A stretch of DNA of 57,042 nucleotides from the NCBI GenBank assembly GCA_036403515.1, contig DASWQV010000038.1:1-57042 (forward strand). The letters are read 5' to 3'. Made by a program: the position numbers and the translations under genes. Each line of letters begins with the position of its first letter. Position 1 is the first letter of the stretch. Of the stretch, positions 7,630-16,389 are shown piece by piece. Under the pieces are notes generated by a model. It worked only from the letters and a program-made list of their open reading frames with translations, made no database searches and was not told the DNA's origin. The stretch comes from VRUE01 sp036403515. Lineage in GTDB: Bacteria > Actinomycetota > Thermoleophilia > Solirubrobacterales > 70-9.

Positions 7630-8902
7630 CGCTCATCGCGTCCTTCCGCGCTGCGGTATCGGAGCGCTCCAAGAATGCATCGAGCGCACCGGCTGATTTC
7701 TTCTCGCTGCCAGGGAAAAGGTGGCCATAGCGGTCGATGGTGATCGCGATCGTCGAGTGGCCCATGTAGGTGGAGAGCAGCTTCGGGTTGAAGCCCTCTG
7801 GGGACTCGGCCATCGCCGCGATCATCAGCGAGGCGTAGGTGTGGCGGCAATCGTGGAAGGTGAGGCGGCGGAGCAGCACTGGCTCGCTGCCCTCCTCCGC
7901 GGCCTCGACGCGCCGGTCGTTCTCCGCCTTCCAGGCCGCCGTCGCTCGGCGCTGCACGGTGTCGGCACGGAAGGCGTTGTCGACGGCGCGGCCGAAGAGG
8001 AGGCCGCGGGTCGGCGCGCCGGCAAGCCGGTGGTCGAGGAGGTGCTGGCGCAGCACTCCGGCCACCGGCACGGTTCGCACCCCAGCCGCCGACTTCGGCC
8101 GGACCTTGCCCTCAATGCGATCCCAGTTGAACTCGACGTTGATCACCCCGGTGGCGAGGTCGACGTCATTGACATCGAGCGCCTGGATCTCACCGATGCG
8201 TAGCCCGCCATACATCGCGATCGCCCAAATCGCCCGCTCAGGCTCGGGAACCGCGGCGATGAGCACAGCCGCTTCCTCCGGCGGAGCGATCCGCAGGCGC
8301 TTGCCGCGCACCGCCGGCAGCTCGAGGTCGGTCATCGGCGACGTGGCGAGGTCTTCAAGCCGGATCAGTCGCCGGTAGAGAACCCGCAGCGGAAGCATGA
8401 CGTTGTGCACCGTGCTGGCTTCCTTGCCGTCTCGAACCAGGCGACCGACCAGACGCTGGACATCGGCACCGCGAATGTCACCCGGCTTCGCCGAGCCGAA
8501 GAGGGGCAGGATGTGGTTGCGCGCGTCCCGCTCGTACTCCCGGATGACACCGGGCTTGTAGGTCTCGCCGGACCGGTTGCGGACGATGCCGGCGCGCATG
8601 TCGGCGAAGAGCTCGTCGAAGGCGACGCGCAGAGTGACCTGGCGCCCGGGCCGGAAGGAGCCGCGACGGATCTCCAGCTTCTTCTCAGCGAGCCAGTCTT
8701 CGGCTTCGCCGATGCGCGGGAAGGTCTTGGTGGCGCCGCGCCGACCCGTGCCCGGCGCCCATGCCTGGGCCTGATAGGTCGGGAGGCAGGTACAGCGCTC
8801 GCCGCCATTCTTCTTGCTGCAGGTGCGGGCGTGTCGCGGCGTGATACCCTTCGGCACGGTTTCACCTCCTGTCGTCGGGGTCTCCGCGACGGTAGCCGTC
8901 AT
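7622..8902 (-). CDS. int: tyrosine integrase
   Basis: A 426-residue phage integrase of the tyrosine recombinase family. The catalytic set is R235 (GGLRIGE), K in KVRPKSA, H350-xx-R353-H (FHDCRHTYAS), H382 (YMGHSTIAI) and the nucleophile Y392 (DRYGHLF). A Cys-rich N-terminus (CSKKNGGERCTC) precedes an arm-binding and core-binding region. The start ATG at 8902 overlaps the excisionase stop (ATGA) and is preferred over 8944. It should catalyse insertion and excision at the tRNA-Ser site whose repeat lies about 0.7 kb from its stop codon. Confidence 0.95.
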   Translation of the reverse strand: MTATVAETPTTGGETVPKGITPRHARTCSKKNGGERCTCLPTYQAQAWAPGTGRRGATKTFPRIGEAEDWLAEKKLEIRRGSFRPGRQVTLRVAFDELFADMRAGIVRNRSGETYKPGVIREYERDARNHILPLFGSAKPGDIRGADVQRLVGRLVRDGKEASTVHNVMLPLRVLYRRLIRLEDLATSPMTDLELPAVRGKRLRIAPPEEAAVLIAAVPEPERAIWAIAMYGGLRIGEIQALDVNDVDLATGVINVEFNWDRIEGKVRPKSAAGVRTVPVAGVLRQHLLDHRLAGAPTRGLLFGRAVDNAFRADTVQRRATAAWKAENDRRVEAAEEGSEPVLLRRLTFHDCRHTYASLMIAAMAESPEGFNPKLLSTYMGHSTIAITIDRYGHLFPGSEKKSAGALDAFLERSDTAARKDAMSDV

Positions 8903-9114
8903 ACGCGGACCCCCAACTCCATCTCCGCCGCACTTTCCGCCCATTTCTCCAGCTCACGGACCGGGAACAGGGCGAGCGTGCCGCTATGGACGACGCGAAG
9001 GTGCGGGCGGACGTGGCGGTCGAAGTGGTCGACTGACATCCCGCAGGCAGCGGCAGCCTCGGGGCGAGTGAGCGTGATGCGGGGGATGGGGCGATCGCCA
9101 CGCGGTCTAACCAT
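8899..9114 (-). CDS. xis: excisionase-like helix-turn-helix protein
   Basis: A 71-residue protein: RITLTRPEAAAACGMSVDHFDRHVRPHLRVVHSGTLALFPVRELEKWAE. This is the MerR-like winged helix of small excisionases, in which the wing residues (SGTLALFPV) contact DNA. The ATG at 9114 is chosen because it overlaps the TAG of the upstream gene; the longer ORF adds unlikely sequence. It lies immediately upstream of int with a four-base overlap, the usual xis-int order. Confidence 0.75.
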   Translation of the reverse strand: MVRPRGDRPIPRITLTRPEAAAACGMSVDHFDRHVRPHLRVVHSGTLALFPVRELEKWAESAAEMELGVRV

Positions 9115-9355
9115 CCATCGATCTCCCGCGGCATTCGAAGCAGCGACCGCCGTTGCTCGCTGGCGCATTCTCACATTCGGGGCAGAGCCTCTCCTTGATC
9201 TGACGTGCCGATGCCGAGCGGTAGCCGCAGCCTGTGACGAGAGGCTCGATCGGCCAGCGGCCACCATCGGGATCGCCGATGATTCGCGCCGGGAAGATAC
9301 GGCCGCGGATGTCAACGCTGACTGGCATGCCCACGCATAGAGAGCTGGGCTTCAC
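9107..9355 (-). CDS. small zinc-ribbon-like phage protein
   Basis: An 82-residue protein with a C-terminal CPECENAPASNGGRCFECRG four-Cys motif and an N-terminal part (GMPVSVDIRGRIFPARIIG) that may form a small beta fold. GTG start at 9355 overlaps the upstream stop (GTGA), and its stop overlaps xis. It is part of a long chain of coupled small genes. The function is not recognised. Confidence 0.55.
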   Translation of the reverse strand: MKPSSLCVGMPVSVDIRGRIFPARIIGDPDGGRWPIEPLVTGCGYRSASARQIKERLCPECENAPASNGGRCFECRGRSMDG

Positions 9356-9660
9356 CGCCCCTCACCGCCCTTCCCTTTGGCTGCCTGCTCGTATTCAGCC
9401 TCGAACTGCGCAGGTACGGGGTAGGTGGTCAGGCTGCCGTCGACCTCGCGGACGATCGTGTAGCCGATTGCAGCGAAGACCGTGGCGCGGGTGGGCGACT
9501 CGATGTGGATGTCGCCATTCAGGACTCCTCGGCCAGCCGATCGGATCTGCTCGTCGTCGCGAAGGAACTCCAGCGGGAAGCCGCCCGTGTAGTGCAGGAC
9601 CTCGACTACGGGCACCCGTTTGCGGTAGCTGCCGATCATGCTCTCGGCTCTCTCAGCCAC
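9352..9660 (-). CDS. phage protein of the YPV-FE-YE type, unknown function
   Basis: A 102-residue protein ending AIGYTIVREVDGSLTTYPVPAQFEAEYEQA. This resembles a small protein common in siphophages, usually written as GDWIVRG..GE.YP...FE.TYE. The function of that family is unknown. The start at 9660 overlaps the upstream gene and the stop overlaps the next start. Confidence 0.6.
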   Translation of the reverse strand: MAERAESMIGSYRKRVPVVEVLHYTGGFPLEFLRDDEQIRSAGRGVLNGDIHIESPTRATVFAAIGYTIVREVDGSLTTYPVPAQFEAEYEQAAKGKGGEGR

Positions 9661-9844
9661 GATCCGCCACCTTCACCTTCGTGGCCTCGAAACCGCACTG
9701 ACGACAGAGCAGGCGAAGGCAGCCGTCTTGGTAGATCGCGGTGTTGCCGGCCTCGGGATGGCTGGTGCAGCCGAGATGGACCGGCGCACCGCCGGCGGAG
9801 ATCGTCAGGCGATCAAGGGCCGAGCGGGTCAGAGGCTCAGCCAC
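9653..9844 (-). CDS. small CxxC protein
   Basis: A 63-residue protein with LGCTSHPEAGNTAIYQDGCLRLLCRQCGFEAT, a likely zinc ribbon (C/H at the start, CRQC at the end). Starts and stops overlap both neighbours. The function is unknown. Confidence 0.5.
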   Translation of the reverse strand: MAEPLTRSALDRLTISAGGAPVHLGCTSHPEAGNTAIYQDGCLRLLCRQCGFEATKVKVADRG

Positions 9845-10484
9845 GATCCACCTCTGGTGTAGAAGGACCGTGGATCAGCTCGTAGGCGAGCCAGGAGCCG
9901 CAGGGGTCGCCGTCGTCCAGCTCGCCGATCCGAGACTCGGGAAAGTCGTGCCCTTCGTGACAGCCGGGGCACCAGCATTCGGGACAGACGCCGGCGCAGG
10001 TCGAGTTCTCGTGGCCTTCGGGCGCGTCGCCGCCACCGTAGCCTTCACACACCGGGCAGATGCGCCGCTCCTTGGCCTCCTCCAAGCCGACCGCCAACAC
10101 AAGAGCTGCCGGGGTCTCTGGTGTAGAGGCGGCCTGTAGGGCTGAGGGCTCGGGGATCGCCTGACCGCAGGTAGGGCAGGATTCAACGAGGCGAAAGTCG
10201 TGGCCCTCGGCTTCGCCCTGGGTGAGAACGTCTCGAAGGGCGTCCTCGACCACCTGGTAGGGCAGCGAGATCACTTCGCCGTCCGAGCCTTCCACGATCT
10301 GCTTGGTCAACTCATGGATCACCTCGTCGCTCAGCAGCCGATCAGAGAAGTGCTTGTAGATCGATGGGAGAGCAGCGCGGAGCGACAAAGCGATCTCCTC
10401 ATCGCGAAGCATGAAGTCCTCGATTGGCATCGCTTGGCGAAATGCTTTGACCGCGCCCTCCGGCACCTCTACCTGCTTACTCAT
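9837..10484 (-). CDS. Cys-rich early phage protein, unknown function
   Basis: A 215-residue protein. The N-terminus MSKQVEVPEGAVKAFRQAMPIEDFMLRDEEIALSLRAALPSIYKHFSD looks helical. The C-terminal half has several Cys pairs (CPTCG, CPVCEGYGGG, CPECWCPGCHEGH), so two or more zinc sites are likely. The start ATG at 10484 overlaps the upstream stop, and the longer ORF to 10640 is rejected. The first four residues (MSKQ) match the upstream gene's start, perhaps from local duplication. Confidence 0.6.
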   Translation of the reverse strand: MSKQVEVPEGAVKAFRQAMPIEDFMLRDEEIALSLRAALPSIYKHFSDRLLSDEVIHELTKQIVEGSDGEVISLPYQVVEDALRDVLTQGEAEGHDFRLVESCPTCGQAIPEPSALQAASTPETPAALVLAVGLEEAKERRICPVCEGYGGGDAPEGHENSTCAGVCPECWCPGCHEGHDFPESRIGELDDGDPCGSWLAYELIHGPSTPEVDRG

Positions 10485-10725
10485 GGTCGGTCTCGTTTCC
10501 GGCTTCGTGGCGGAAGAGCACGCAGAGGTCGCAGTCGGGGGTTGAGCCGTTCGGTTTGTGGCACCCAGAGCAGGTGGTGAACTCATCCTCGTCCTCGGGC
10601 GCCGGGATGTAGCGGCACGTTTCCCGGTAGTCGCTGCCATACGCTGGGTCGAGAATCCAGGGTTGCTGGTCTGGGTACTTCCGGGCGAAAATGATCTCGG
10701 CAGGCCATTCCCCCTGCTTACTCAT
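10477..10725 (-). CDS. small CxxC protein
   Basis: An 82-residue protein, MSKQGEWPAEIIFARKYPDQQPWILDPAYG..., with CSGCHKPNGSTPDCDLC as a likely zinc ribbon and an acidic stretch (PEDEDEF). It overlaps both neighbours at start and stop. The function is unknown. Confidence 0.5.
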   Translation of the reverse strand: MSKQGEWPAEIIFARKYPDQQPWILDPAYGSDYRETCRYIPAPEDEDEFTTCSGCHKPNGSTPDCDLCVLFRHEAGNETDHE

Positions 10726-11036
10726 TGGTGTGTGGCTCCCGCGAAAGGAACCCAGCCGGCTGAGCCGCTCTCCTGGCTCATTGCTTCAGCGTCGGGGTTC
10801 TCGGTCAAGGCGGTCGCGCCAGCCCAGAGCCGATCTTCAAGCTCCTCGTTGCGGAGCGGAACGTCCCCTAGTGCAAGGCCAGAGGGACCACCTGCGGTGA
10901 GGGTGCAGCGCCAGCCAGCAGGGCCAAGCTCGTACAGAACCTCGGTCGATCCGAGGGTAGCCGTGGCAATGAAGTGCGGCCATTCCTCTAGGTAGGCGGG
11001 GTCGAAGCAAACCTCGACGCGCGTCTCACTCGCCAT
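10722..11036 (-). CDS. small phage protein, unknown
   Basis: A 104-residue protein starting MASETRVEVCFDPAYLEEWPHFIATATLGSTEVLYELGPAGWRC. No family is recognised. The ATG at 11036 overlaps the stop region of the upstream gene, which supports this start over the longer ORF to 11153. It is coupled in the early gene train. Confidence 0.5.
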   Translation of the reverse strand: MASETRVEVCFDPAYLEEWPHFIATATLGSTEVLYELGPAGWRCTLTAGGPSGLALGDVPLRNEELEDRLWAGATALTENPDAEAMSQESGSAGWVPFAGATHQ

Positions 11037-12078
11037 CGCCCTGCACCTCCTTAGAAGAAGCAGGAAAGGCTTGGTCGAGCGCGGCGTTGAAGTCCTCCAA
11101 CGCGACGACTTGCACGACTTCTTCAAGTACTTCACGACCCCCGGCCAGGTCACCGAAGTTGATGCAGTTGCCCGGCCCTACTGACCCCTGCCGTGCTTTC
11201 TCCATCGCGTCGAGCAGCCGCGTGCGGGCCTCGTCAATCGAGAGACCGGCAGCGAGTTCGGCTTTGAGCTTCGAGATCTGAGCTTCAAAGCTCCCGACGG
11301 CGACCGTGGCCACTCCACTTGCGATTGCCTCGTCGCCGTCTCGCACCTCCTTGGAGGTATCGGTAGCGGGGGCCTGGACCATCCAGACGGTGCGGCCCTC
11401 GAAGTACTGGTGGGCGATCTTGACCCGGTCCCAGAGCCTGTAGGAAGGAGAGGCTGCGGAGAGGACTTTGCCGTCTGGCTCACTGCCCTTCGCGATACCT
11501 AGCAGAGCCTCCTCAGCGGCGAGCAGGTGGAGCTCGGGGATCACGGCGATGTTCTCCTCCACCGCCGGGCCGTCGAGGACGCGTGCGCCGTCGCCGCCAG
11601 GGCCTATCAGCCAATTCCGCTCCTCCTCCCCCTGCTCCCCGGAGGGATGGGGAACGGGCTTCTTGCCGGTGCCGTTGCAACGAGGACACGGTTCGGAGAT
11701 CCCGGCGCGGCCCACGAAGAAGCGGCGGCCGGTTCCTTCGCACGGCTTGCACTGCTCGACGCTCTCCTCCCCGGAGGGATCGAGGGTGGCGAGGGAGCGG
11801 CAGTGAGCAGCGGCCTCGTCGTAGGCGTTGAGCGCTCCGCGTTCCTCGTCGCTACGAAGGCTCAACGCCAGCAAGTCCTCGGATCGCTGCGAGAACTCAG
11901 CCGCCACCTCCTCTAGTACCTCTTGGCGGGCCTGGTCGCGTTGGGCTTCGAGGTGAGCGGGAACGTTCGACCAGATGTAGGCAGCGATCGACTCCGGGGA
12001 ATCGCCCTTGCTCACCGCCTCACAGGCGCGGTCGATGACGCCGCGTAGGTCGTCCAGCCGCTCCACCCCCTCAGCCAC
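11026..12078 (-). CDS. early phage protein with DnaJ-like CxxCxGxG zinc site
   Basis: A 350-residue protein. An N-terminal helical part (MAEGVERLDDLRGVIDRACEAV...) is followed near residues 110-142 by CKPCEGTG...CPRCNGTG, a zinc-binding pair like half of the DnaJ cysteine domain. A C-terminal acidic helical region follows. The same CxxCxGTG layout recurs in the proteins at 12753 and 13286. The function is unknown. Confidence 0.6.
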   Translation of the reverse strand: MAEGVERLDDLRGVIDRACEAVSKGDSPESIAAYIWSNVPAHLEAQRDQARQEVLEEVAAEFSQRSEDLLALSLRSDEERGALNAYDEAAAHCRSLATLDPSGEESVEQCKPCEGTGRRFFVGRAGISEPCPRCNGTGKKPVPHPSGEQGEEERNWLIGPGGDGARVLDGPAVEENIAVIPELHLLAAEEALLGIAKGSEPDGKVLSAASPSYRLWDRVKIAHQYFEGRTVWMVQAPATDTSKEVRDGDEAIASGVATVAVGSFEAQISKLKAELAAGLSIDEARTRLLDAMEKARQGSVGPGNCINFGDLAGGREVLEEVVQVVALEDFNAALDQAFPASSKEVQGDGE

Positions 12079-12603
12079 GATCGGCCTCCAGGGTGTCTAG
12101 GGCGGCTTCGATTGCCTCTTTCGCCCAGTCTTCGGCGGTGTCGTGTTCGCTGCCAGGCAGCCGACCCCCGGCCGCCCGCATCGCCTTATCGCTCAGCAGC
12201 GCCTCCTTAAGCCGCTGACGCTCCGACTGGGCGGCGTCCTCTTCGGCGATGGTGAGCGCGGCGCGGATCATGATGCCGAGATTGCTCTCGGGGTCGACCA
12301 AACTGAGCGCCCCTGGCAAGTCGCCGCTTCGGAATAGCCGCTGACGCTCCTGGTCGGCTCCCTGTTTGTGGAGGAAGGGGCAGCGGCTTGGAGGGCATTT
12401 AGCAGCCAGCCGTCCCGCTCGACCCCCTCGGCGGCTTCCATCGCCTCGCTCGGGATGAACTGCTTGCAGGTGCAGTCCCGGTCGTACTCGCACGCGCCGC
12501 TCCCCCGTGCTCCAGGCAAATCGCCGTGCCACTTCGCCGGATGCCCGCAAGCGCAAAGCCGTGCCTCCTCCGGTACCTCAGCGGACTGTGTAGGGCTAGC
12601 CAC
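12071..12603 (-). CDS. early phage protein, probably one gene broken by a frameshift
   Basis: From GTG 12603 the frame encodes MASPTQSAEVPEEARLCACGHPAKWHG...CEYDRDCTCKQFIPSEAM..., a convincing Cys/His-rich start, but it then drifts into Ser/Arg-rich sequence to 12268. A second frame, convincing from about 12380 down to 12071, gives GADQERQRLFRSGDLPGAL, AALTIAEEDAAQSERQRLKEALLSDKAMRAA and AIEAALDTLEADRG. A one-base indel near 12350-12390 would join them. Two overlapping genes are the alternative, but the second half lacks a good start. The GTG at 12603 overlaps the stop region of the 55-residue gene upstream. Confidence 0.45.
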
Positions 12604-12763
12604 GTGTCGCCTTCTTTGCCGCTCTTACAGCCATACACCGAAACGGGTAGCCCCCGTGGCCTTCACTCTTCGCCGGGACCTCGATCCAGAACCAGTTGAA
12701 CCAAGGGATCCACTGCTCCTTGTCTTGGTAGACGTCATAGGGCTTGGTGGGGCTATTGGGCAT
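12596..12763 (-). CDS. 55-residue Trp/Tyr-rich small protein
   Basis: A short frame from ATG 12763 to TAG 12596. It encodes MPNSPTKPYDVYQDKEQWI, then PWFNWFWIEVPAKSEGHGGYPF, and ends CMAVRAAKKATRG. The aromatic-rich composition and the overlaps with both neighbours (ATG within the end of the gene at 12753, TAG next to the GTG at 12603) support coding. The function is unknown. Confidence 0.5.
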   Translation of the reverse strand: MPNSPTKPYDVYQDKEQWIPWFNWFWIEVPAKSEGHGGYPFRCMAVRAAKKATRG

Positions 12764-13289
12764 TGGAGTCTCCTTTTAGGGCGGCGCCTTCAATTTCGGC
12801 GAATTCCTGACACTCGCCAAGGTCGATGCACTCGGCGCGGCGAAAGCCGACTCGGCGCATCAGGAAGTCGACATCACTCGGCTGGGTGCCGCACCGATGG
12901 CAGTTGTCTCGGCCGTCCCAGAACCACTGGCCGATGCTGAGGTAGTGCGAGGCGGCCCAGCGCAGTTTGCTCGCCCAGCGCCAGGCCGCTACGCCTTCAC
13001 TGTCAGCACCAACGCCGAGACCGCGCCTGAGCCACACAGGAACATCAGCGGGTGACTTGGGGGCATGCCAGATCGCCAACTCGATCCGGCGCTTCCGCTC
13101 GGCGACCCAGCGGGACAGGCGAACCTTTAGCGGCGGCTCTCCTGCCTGCCCGCTCCCGCCGCATTTGGGGCAGGCCCGATACATCGCGTACAGCTCGTTG
13201 CCCGTGCCGTTGCAGTGGCCGCAGAGCGTCCACCCGGCTCGTTCGTTGGCCGCTCTTACCTGCTGGTCCCGCCAAACGCCAGCGTTCAT
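12753..13289 (-). CDS. early phage protein with CxxCxGxG zinc pair
   Basis: A 178-residue protein. CGHCNGTGNELYAMYRACPKCGGSG at residues 23-47 is a zinc site of the DnaJ-finger type. A later part has CHRCG and C-x4-CxEF pairs around a Trp-rich stretch (GQWFWDGRDNCHRCG). The start overlaps the upstream stop as ATGA. The function is unknown. Confidence 0.6.
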   Translation of the reverse strand: MNAGVWRDQQVRAANERAGWTLCGHCNGTGNELYAMYRACPKCGGSGQAGEPPLKVRLSRWVAERKRRIELAIWHAPKSPADVPVWLRRGLGVGADSEGVAAWRWASKLRWAASHYLSIGQWFWDGRDNCHRCGTQPSDVDFLMRRVGFRRAECIDLGECQEFAEIEGAALKGDSNAQ

Positions 13290-14767
13290 TTGGCCTCCCC
13301 TCCTTTCAGGGCGGCTGCCTTCTCACGTTCGGCGTCTTCGAGTTGCTTGTAGCCCTCTTGGACGATCGACTGCTTCAGGTCTTTCGGGGCTTGTAGGAGC
13401 GCGACGCGGGCGTGGTCGATCATGTGCCGCTCGTTCTCGGTCAGCGCGCCGTGGGTGCTGATGTTCAGGAGGGCCTCAACCTGCGTACGGACCCAAGGCT
13501 CCAGCACTGAGGGCTCTGAAGGAACAGCAGCGGGTAGGGCTTGGGGGGCGGGGACGTAGCGGCGGACCTCGATCTCGCCGTCGGTGTCCGGCCCACGCAC
13601 GTAGGTGCCAAGGACCGGGTGCTTGTGAATCGTCCATTTCTCCGGCCAGTCCTCCTCGTCTCCTCCCTCTCCCCGGCGGGTCTGCTCCGACTCCAAGCCG
13701 GGGTACTGAGCCGAGCTGAGCTTGCCGAGGTTTGTGTCCTCGAAGCCCTCTCCCGGAGTAGAGGCCGGATCGCAGTCGGGGCAGGGGCCTAGATCGGCCT
13801 CGAACTTCTCTTCGGTGACGGGCGCTCGCCGTGTTTCGGTAAGGCGCTTGCTTCCGCCACACCGCTTGCACTGCTCCTGCCCTCCCTGGGACTGGGTGGG
13901 GGCTGAGTGCTTGACGGCGGGCATGTATGTCTCGCTCGGCCGTGGCGCGATCCAGAGTGGCTTCTCCTCCTGCCCTCCCTGAGAATCGGAGGGGGCCGGA
14001 AAGGAAGCATCGAAAACTGAACTCAGGTAGGAGGCCGCGAAGACGAACGGCTCGGGGTCGCTGCCGACTTGACGACAACCGGCGGCCCGCTCCTCGAATT
14101 CCGTGATCGCCTTTCGGACCACACCTTCAATCGCCTCGCGTTCCTGCAAGATCTCATAAGCGGTCCAGCGCGCACCCTCCAGCCGCTCCCGTAGCCTCGC
14201 TGCCTCTCCTGTTGAAGGCTGGGGCAACGGATCAGCGCTGAAGGTGTTGCTCGGCGCGTCTCGCCACTCGTTGAGGTGCTGGGCGAGCGTTTTCCCGTCA
14301 GCCAGAACGGCCTTGCGATCAGCGTCAACGATGATGCTCGGGTCGCGCAGAGCCTTAGCGAGTTCCGGGGGCAGACCATCCGTCGTCGTCTCCTCCCCCC
14401 GATGCTCCTGAGAGGCGAGGTTGCGGAGGAAGGCGGCGGCCTCGCGCTGGTTACCGGCAATGGCGATTTCCTTGCCCCGGATCTCATTCGCGTGAGCCAT
14501 GACGTCGAGCGCCTCCGCAATCTCCTCCAGCTTGGCTCGATCCTCATCGCCCAGTACAAGGCTCGGTGTCTCTCGTCGCTCTGGAAGAGACCCACCATCA
14601 AGACCGCGGAAGTGCTCCGCTGCTTCTCGAAGTGCCTCTGCCTTGGGTTCTGCATTAGCCCATGCCTTTCTTGAGCGAGAAGGAGGGATGGCGAAGAGTG
14701 CCTCGGCTTGGCGCTCAAGCTCTTGGGCGACGGTCTCTGGGGAGAGGGTCGGGGTGCGGTCGCTCAC
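13286..14767 (-). CDS. large early phage protein, coiled-coil-like with one CxxC pair
   Basis: A 493-residue hydrophilic protein. It has long Glu/Ala/Arg-rich helices (ETVAQELERQAEALF; EEIAEALDVMAHANEIRGKE), two SQGGQE repeats, and CKRCGGSKRLTE...LGPCPDCD as a possible zinc site. The C-terminal part (KWTIHKHPVLGTYVRGPDTDGEIEVRRYVP) may be a small beta domain. No known family is recognised. It is the first gene of the Cys-rich train downstream of the methyltransferase. Confidence 0.6.
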   Translation of the reverse strand: MSDRTPTLSPETVAQELERQAEALFAIPPSRSRKAWANAEPKAEALREAAEHFRGLDGGSLPERRETPSLVLGDEDRAKLEEIAEALDVMAHANEIRGKEIAIAGNQREAAAFLRNLASQEHRGEETTTDGLPPELAKALRDPSIIVDADRKAVLADGKTLAQHLNEWRDAPSNTFSADPLPQPSTGEAARLRERLEGARWTAYEILQEREAIEGVVRKAITEFEERAAGCRQVGSDPEPFVFAASYLSSVFDASFPAPSDSQGGQEEKPLWIAPRPSETYMPAVKHSAPTQSQGGQEQCKRCGGSKRLTETRRAPVTEEKFEADLGPCPDCDPASTPGEGFEDTNLGKLSSAQYPGLESEQTRRGEGGDEEDWPEKWTIHKHPVLGTYVRGPDTDGEIEVRRYVPAPQALPAAVPSEPSVLEPWVRTQVEALLNISTHGALTENERHMIDHARVALLQAPKDLKQSIVQEGYKQLEDAEREKAAALKGGEAK

Positions 14768-14800
14768 TGCTTCTCCTTCGCTGTAGTGATCAAGGGCATG

Positions 14801-16318
14801 TCAGGCGGCCACCTTTTGCTCGGCTTCGAGGACAGGGGCGAGGAGGGCAGAGAGGATCGCGTGGGCGAGCAGGGGCGGGACCGCGTTGCCGATCTGAAGG
14901 AAGCGCTGGCTTTTCGTCCCCTGCACGGGATAGTCGGCGGGGAAGCTCTGAAGGGTCAGGGCCTCTTCCTCGGTGACCCGGATGGCGTCTTTCTGCTGAC
15001 TCCCTGACTCCTCAGGGTCGTGGCGGCCAGGCTGACTGATCCGAGGGTCGCCGTTAACGCTGGTTGCCGGGCGCTCGCGGACCCATTGGTGGGTGCTCTT
15101 GGCGAGGCCGCCTGCGGTAAGCGTCGGCGCTGGCTCGCTCGTGGGTACAGGGGGTACAGGGGAGCCGTCGCTGTTTTGCTGGCGGCGGTCGTAGACCCAG
15201 TCCACCTTGTTGGATCGGGCACCGAAGTGGAGGGTTGGTGCCCGTTCGCTGGCCTCCCGCTCTGCCGCGTTCTCTCGGTTGCCGTTGCGGAACTTCCAGC
15301 GATCAGCATTAGTCGCAACGGTGAAAGCTGGCTCGTCCTCGCTGCGCTCACCGCACTCGCCTGTCGAGCCGTTTCTCTGGATGGCTTCGAGAACGCGCTT
15401 GCGAGAATCTGCGCCGGCGAAGACCTCAACCCCACCACCGCTCCCTGTGCCGCCGCCGCTGACCGTTGGCGCAGGCGAAGGCTCGACACCCTCAAGCCAG
15501 CCGAGCGCTTCAGCCATCGACACCCAAGGCAGCACCTCGCCCTCCATCGTCGCCTCATGGCGCTGGGGCTCCCCCTTCACGTAGCGCTGGTGAGTGGGCC
15601 TTGGCGGGTGTACCGGCCCCTCCCGGTCGGCCATGAGGATCGCGCGCTCTCGCGTCTGGGGAACTCCGTAGCGCTCCGCCTCCATGACGCCAGTCCAAGT
15701 GCTGTAGCCGAGGACGCCCAGGATTGCCGCGATCTCCGACCACAGGCCGAGCACCTCAGGGACCTGCTCGAGCGCCACGAAGCGAGGCTTGAGCGCGAAG
15801 ACCCAGCGCAGCGGCTCAACCACCAGCAGCGACATCTCCGCTTCACGGAATCGCTTCTCGCGCAACTTCTGGCGTCGGGCGAGACGGGCCATGCGGATCG
15901 GTGAGGCTTCAGCTTGACTGCGCCTCCGAACCCGGCGCGGGGCGGGCCAAGCATCGACATCTCCGAGAGACGCCAGCGGCTCGAGGATCTCGTATGCCTC
16001 CTGGATCCTCTCGCCCCGGGTGTCGTTCCCGGCTGCGAGCTCGTGCATGCAGCGAACCACTACATCGGTGAGCAGTCGACCGGCGCCCTTACCCGCCGAG
16101 GAGTAGGTCGGACAAGGAGCCGAGGCAAGGATGAGCTCGCACGGCGCGAAGCCGTTCGGGTCGAGCTCGGCGACGTCCGCCTGGAGCGTCCGCAGGCCCG
16201 CCGCCTCCCTCGTCGCGCAGGCCGCGTCATCCCACTCGATACCGAGGGGCTCGACGCCGAGAGTGCTCAGGGCGAGATCCAAGCCCCCCGGGCCTGCGAA
16301 GAGGTCGATCGCCTCCAC
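14801..16318 (-). CDS. C5-cytosine DNA methyltransferase (orphan)
   Basis: A 505-residue Dcm-type enzyme. Motif I DLFAGPGG at 5-12, motif IV APCPTYSSAGKG with catalytic C69, motif VI-like VALEQVP, motif VIII QTRERAIL, and motifs IX-X at the C-terminus (EALTLQSFP..., then RFLQIGNAVPPLLA). It transfers methyl from SAM to C5 of cytosine in a target set by the variable region (about residues 260-440). No restriction endonuclease is visible nearby, so it is probably a phage orphan enzyme protecting DNA or altering regulation. GTG start at 16318 overlaps an upstream TAG. Confidence 0.9.
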   Translation of the reverse strand: MEAIDLFAGPGGLDLALSTLGVEPLGIEWDDAACATREAAGLRTLQADVAELDPNGFAPCELILASAPCPTYSSAGKGAGRLLTDVVVRCMHELAAGNDTRGERIQEAYEILEPLASLGDVDAWPAPRRVRRRSQAEASPIRMARLARRQKLREKRFREAEMSLLVVEPLRWVFALKPRFVALEQVPEVLGLWSEIAAILGVLGYSTWTGVMEAERYGVPQTRERAILMADREGPVHPPRPTHQRYVKGEPQRHEATMEGEVLPWVSMAEALGWLEGVEPSPAPTVSGGGTGSGGGVEVFAGADSRKRVLEAIQRNGSTGECGERSEDEPAFTVATNADRWKFRNGNRENAAEREASERAPTLHFGARSNKVDWVYDRRQQNSDGSPVPPVPTSEPAPTLTAGGLAKSTHQWVRERPATSVNGDPRISQPGRHDPEESGSQQKDAIRVTEEEALTLQSFPADYPVQGTKSQRFLQIGNAVPPLLAHAILSALLAPVLEAEQKVAA

Positions 16319-16389
16319 TACGCCTCCACCGCCCCAAAGCCCTCAAGCTCCTGCTGGGGCGGGCTCTCCAGCTTCAGCCGCTCATACAT
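16318..16389 (-). CDS. tiny 23-residue ORF coupled to the methyltransferase
   Basis: ATG at 16389 opens MYERLKLESPPQQELEGFGAVEA and ends at the TAG that overlaps the methyltransferase GTG. Its ATG overlaps the TGA of the gene upstream (ATGTATGA). It may be a coupling peptide rather than a functional protein. Low certainty. Confidence 0.25.
   Translation of the reverse strand: MYERLKLESPPQQELEGFGAVEA

Noticed and set aside
14801..16318. Restriction-modification system
   Set aside because: Only the methyltransferase is recognisable; neighbours show no endonuclease motif, so it is called orphan.
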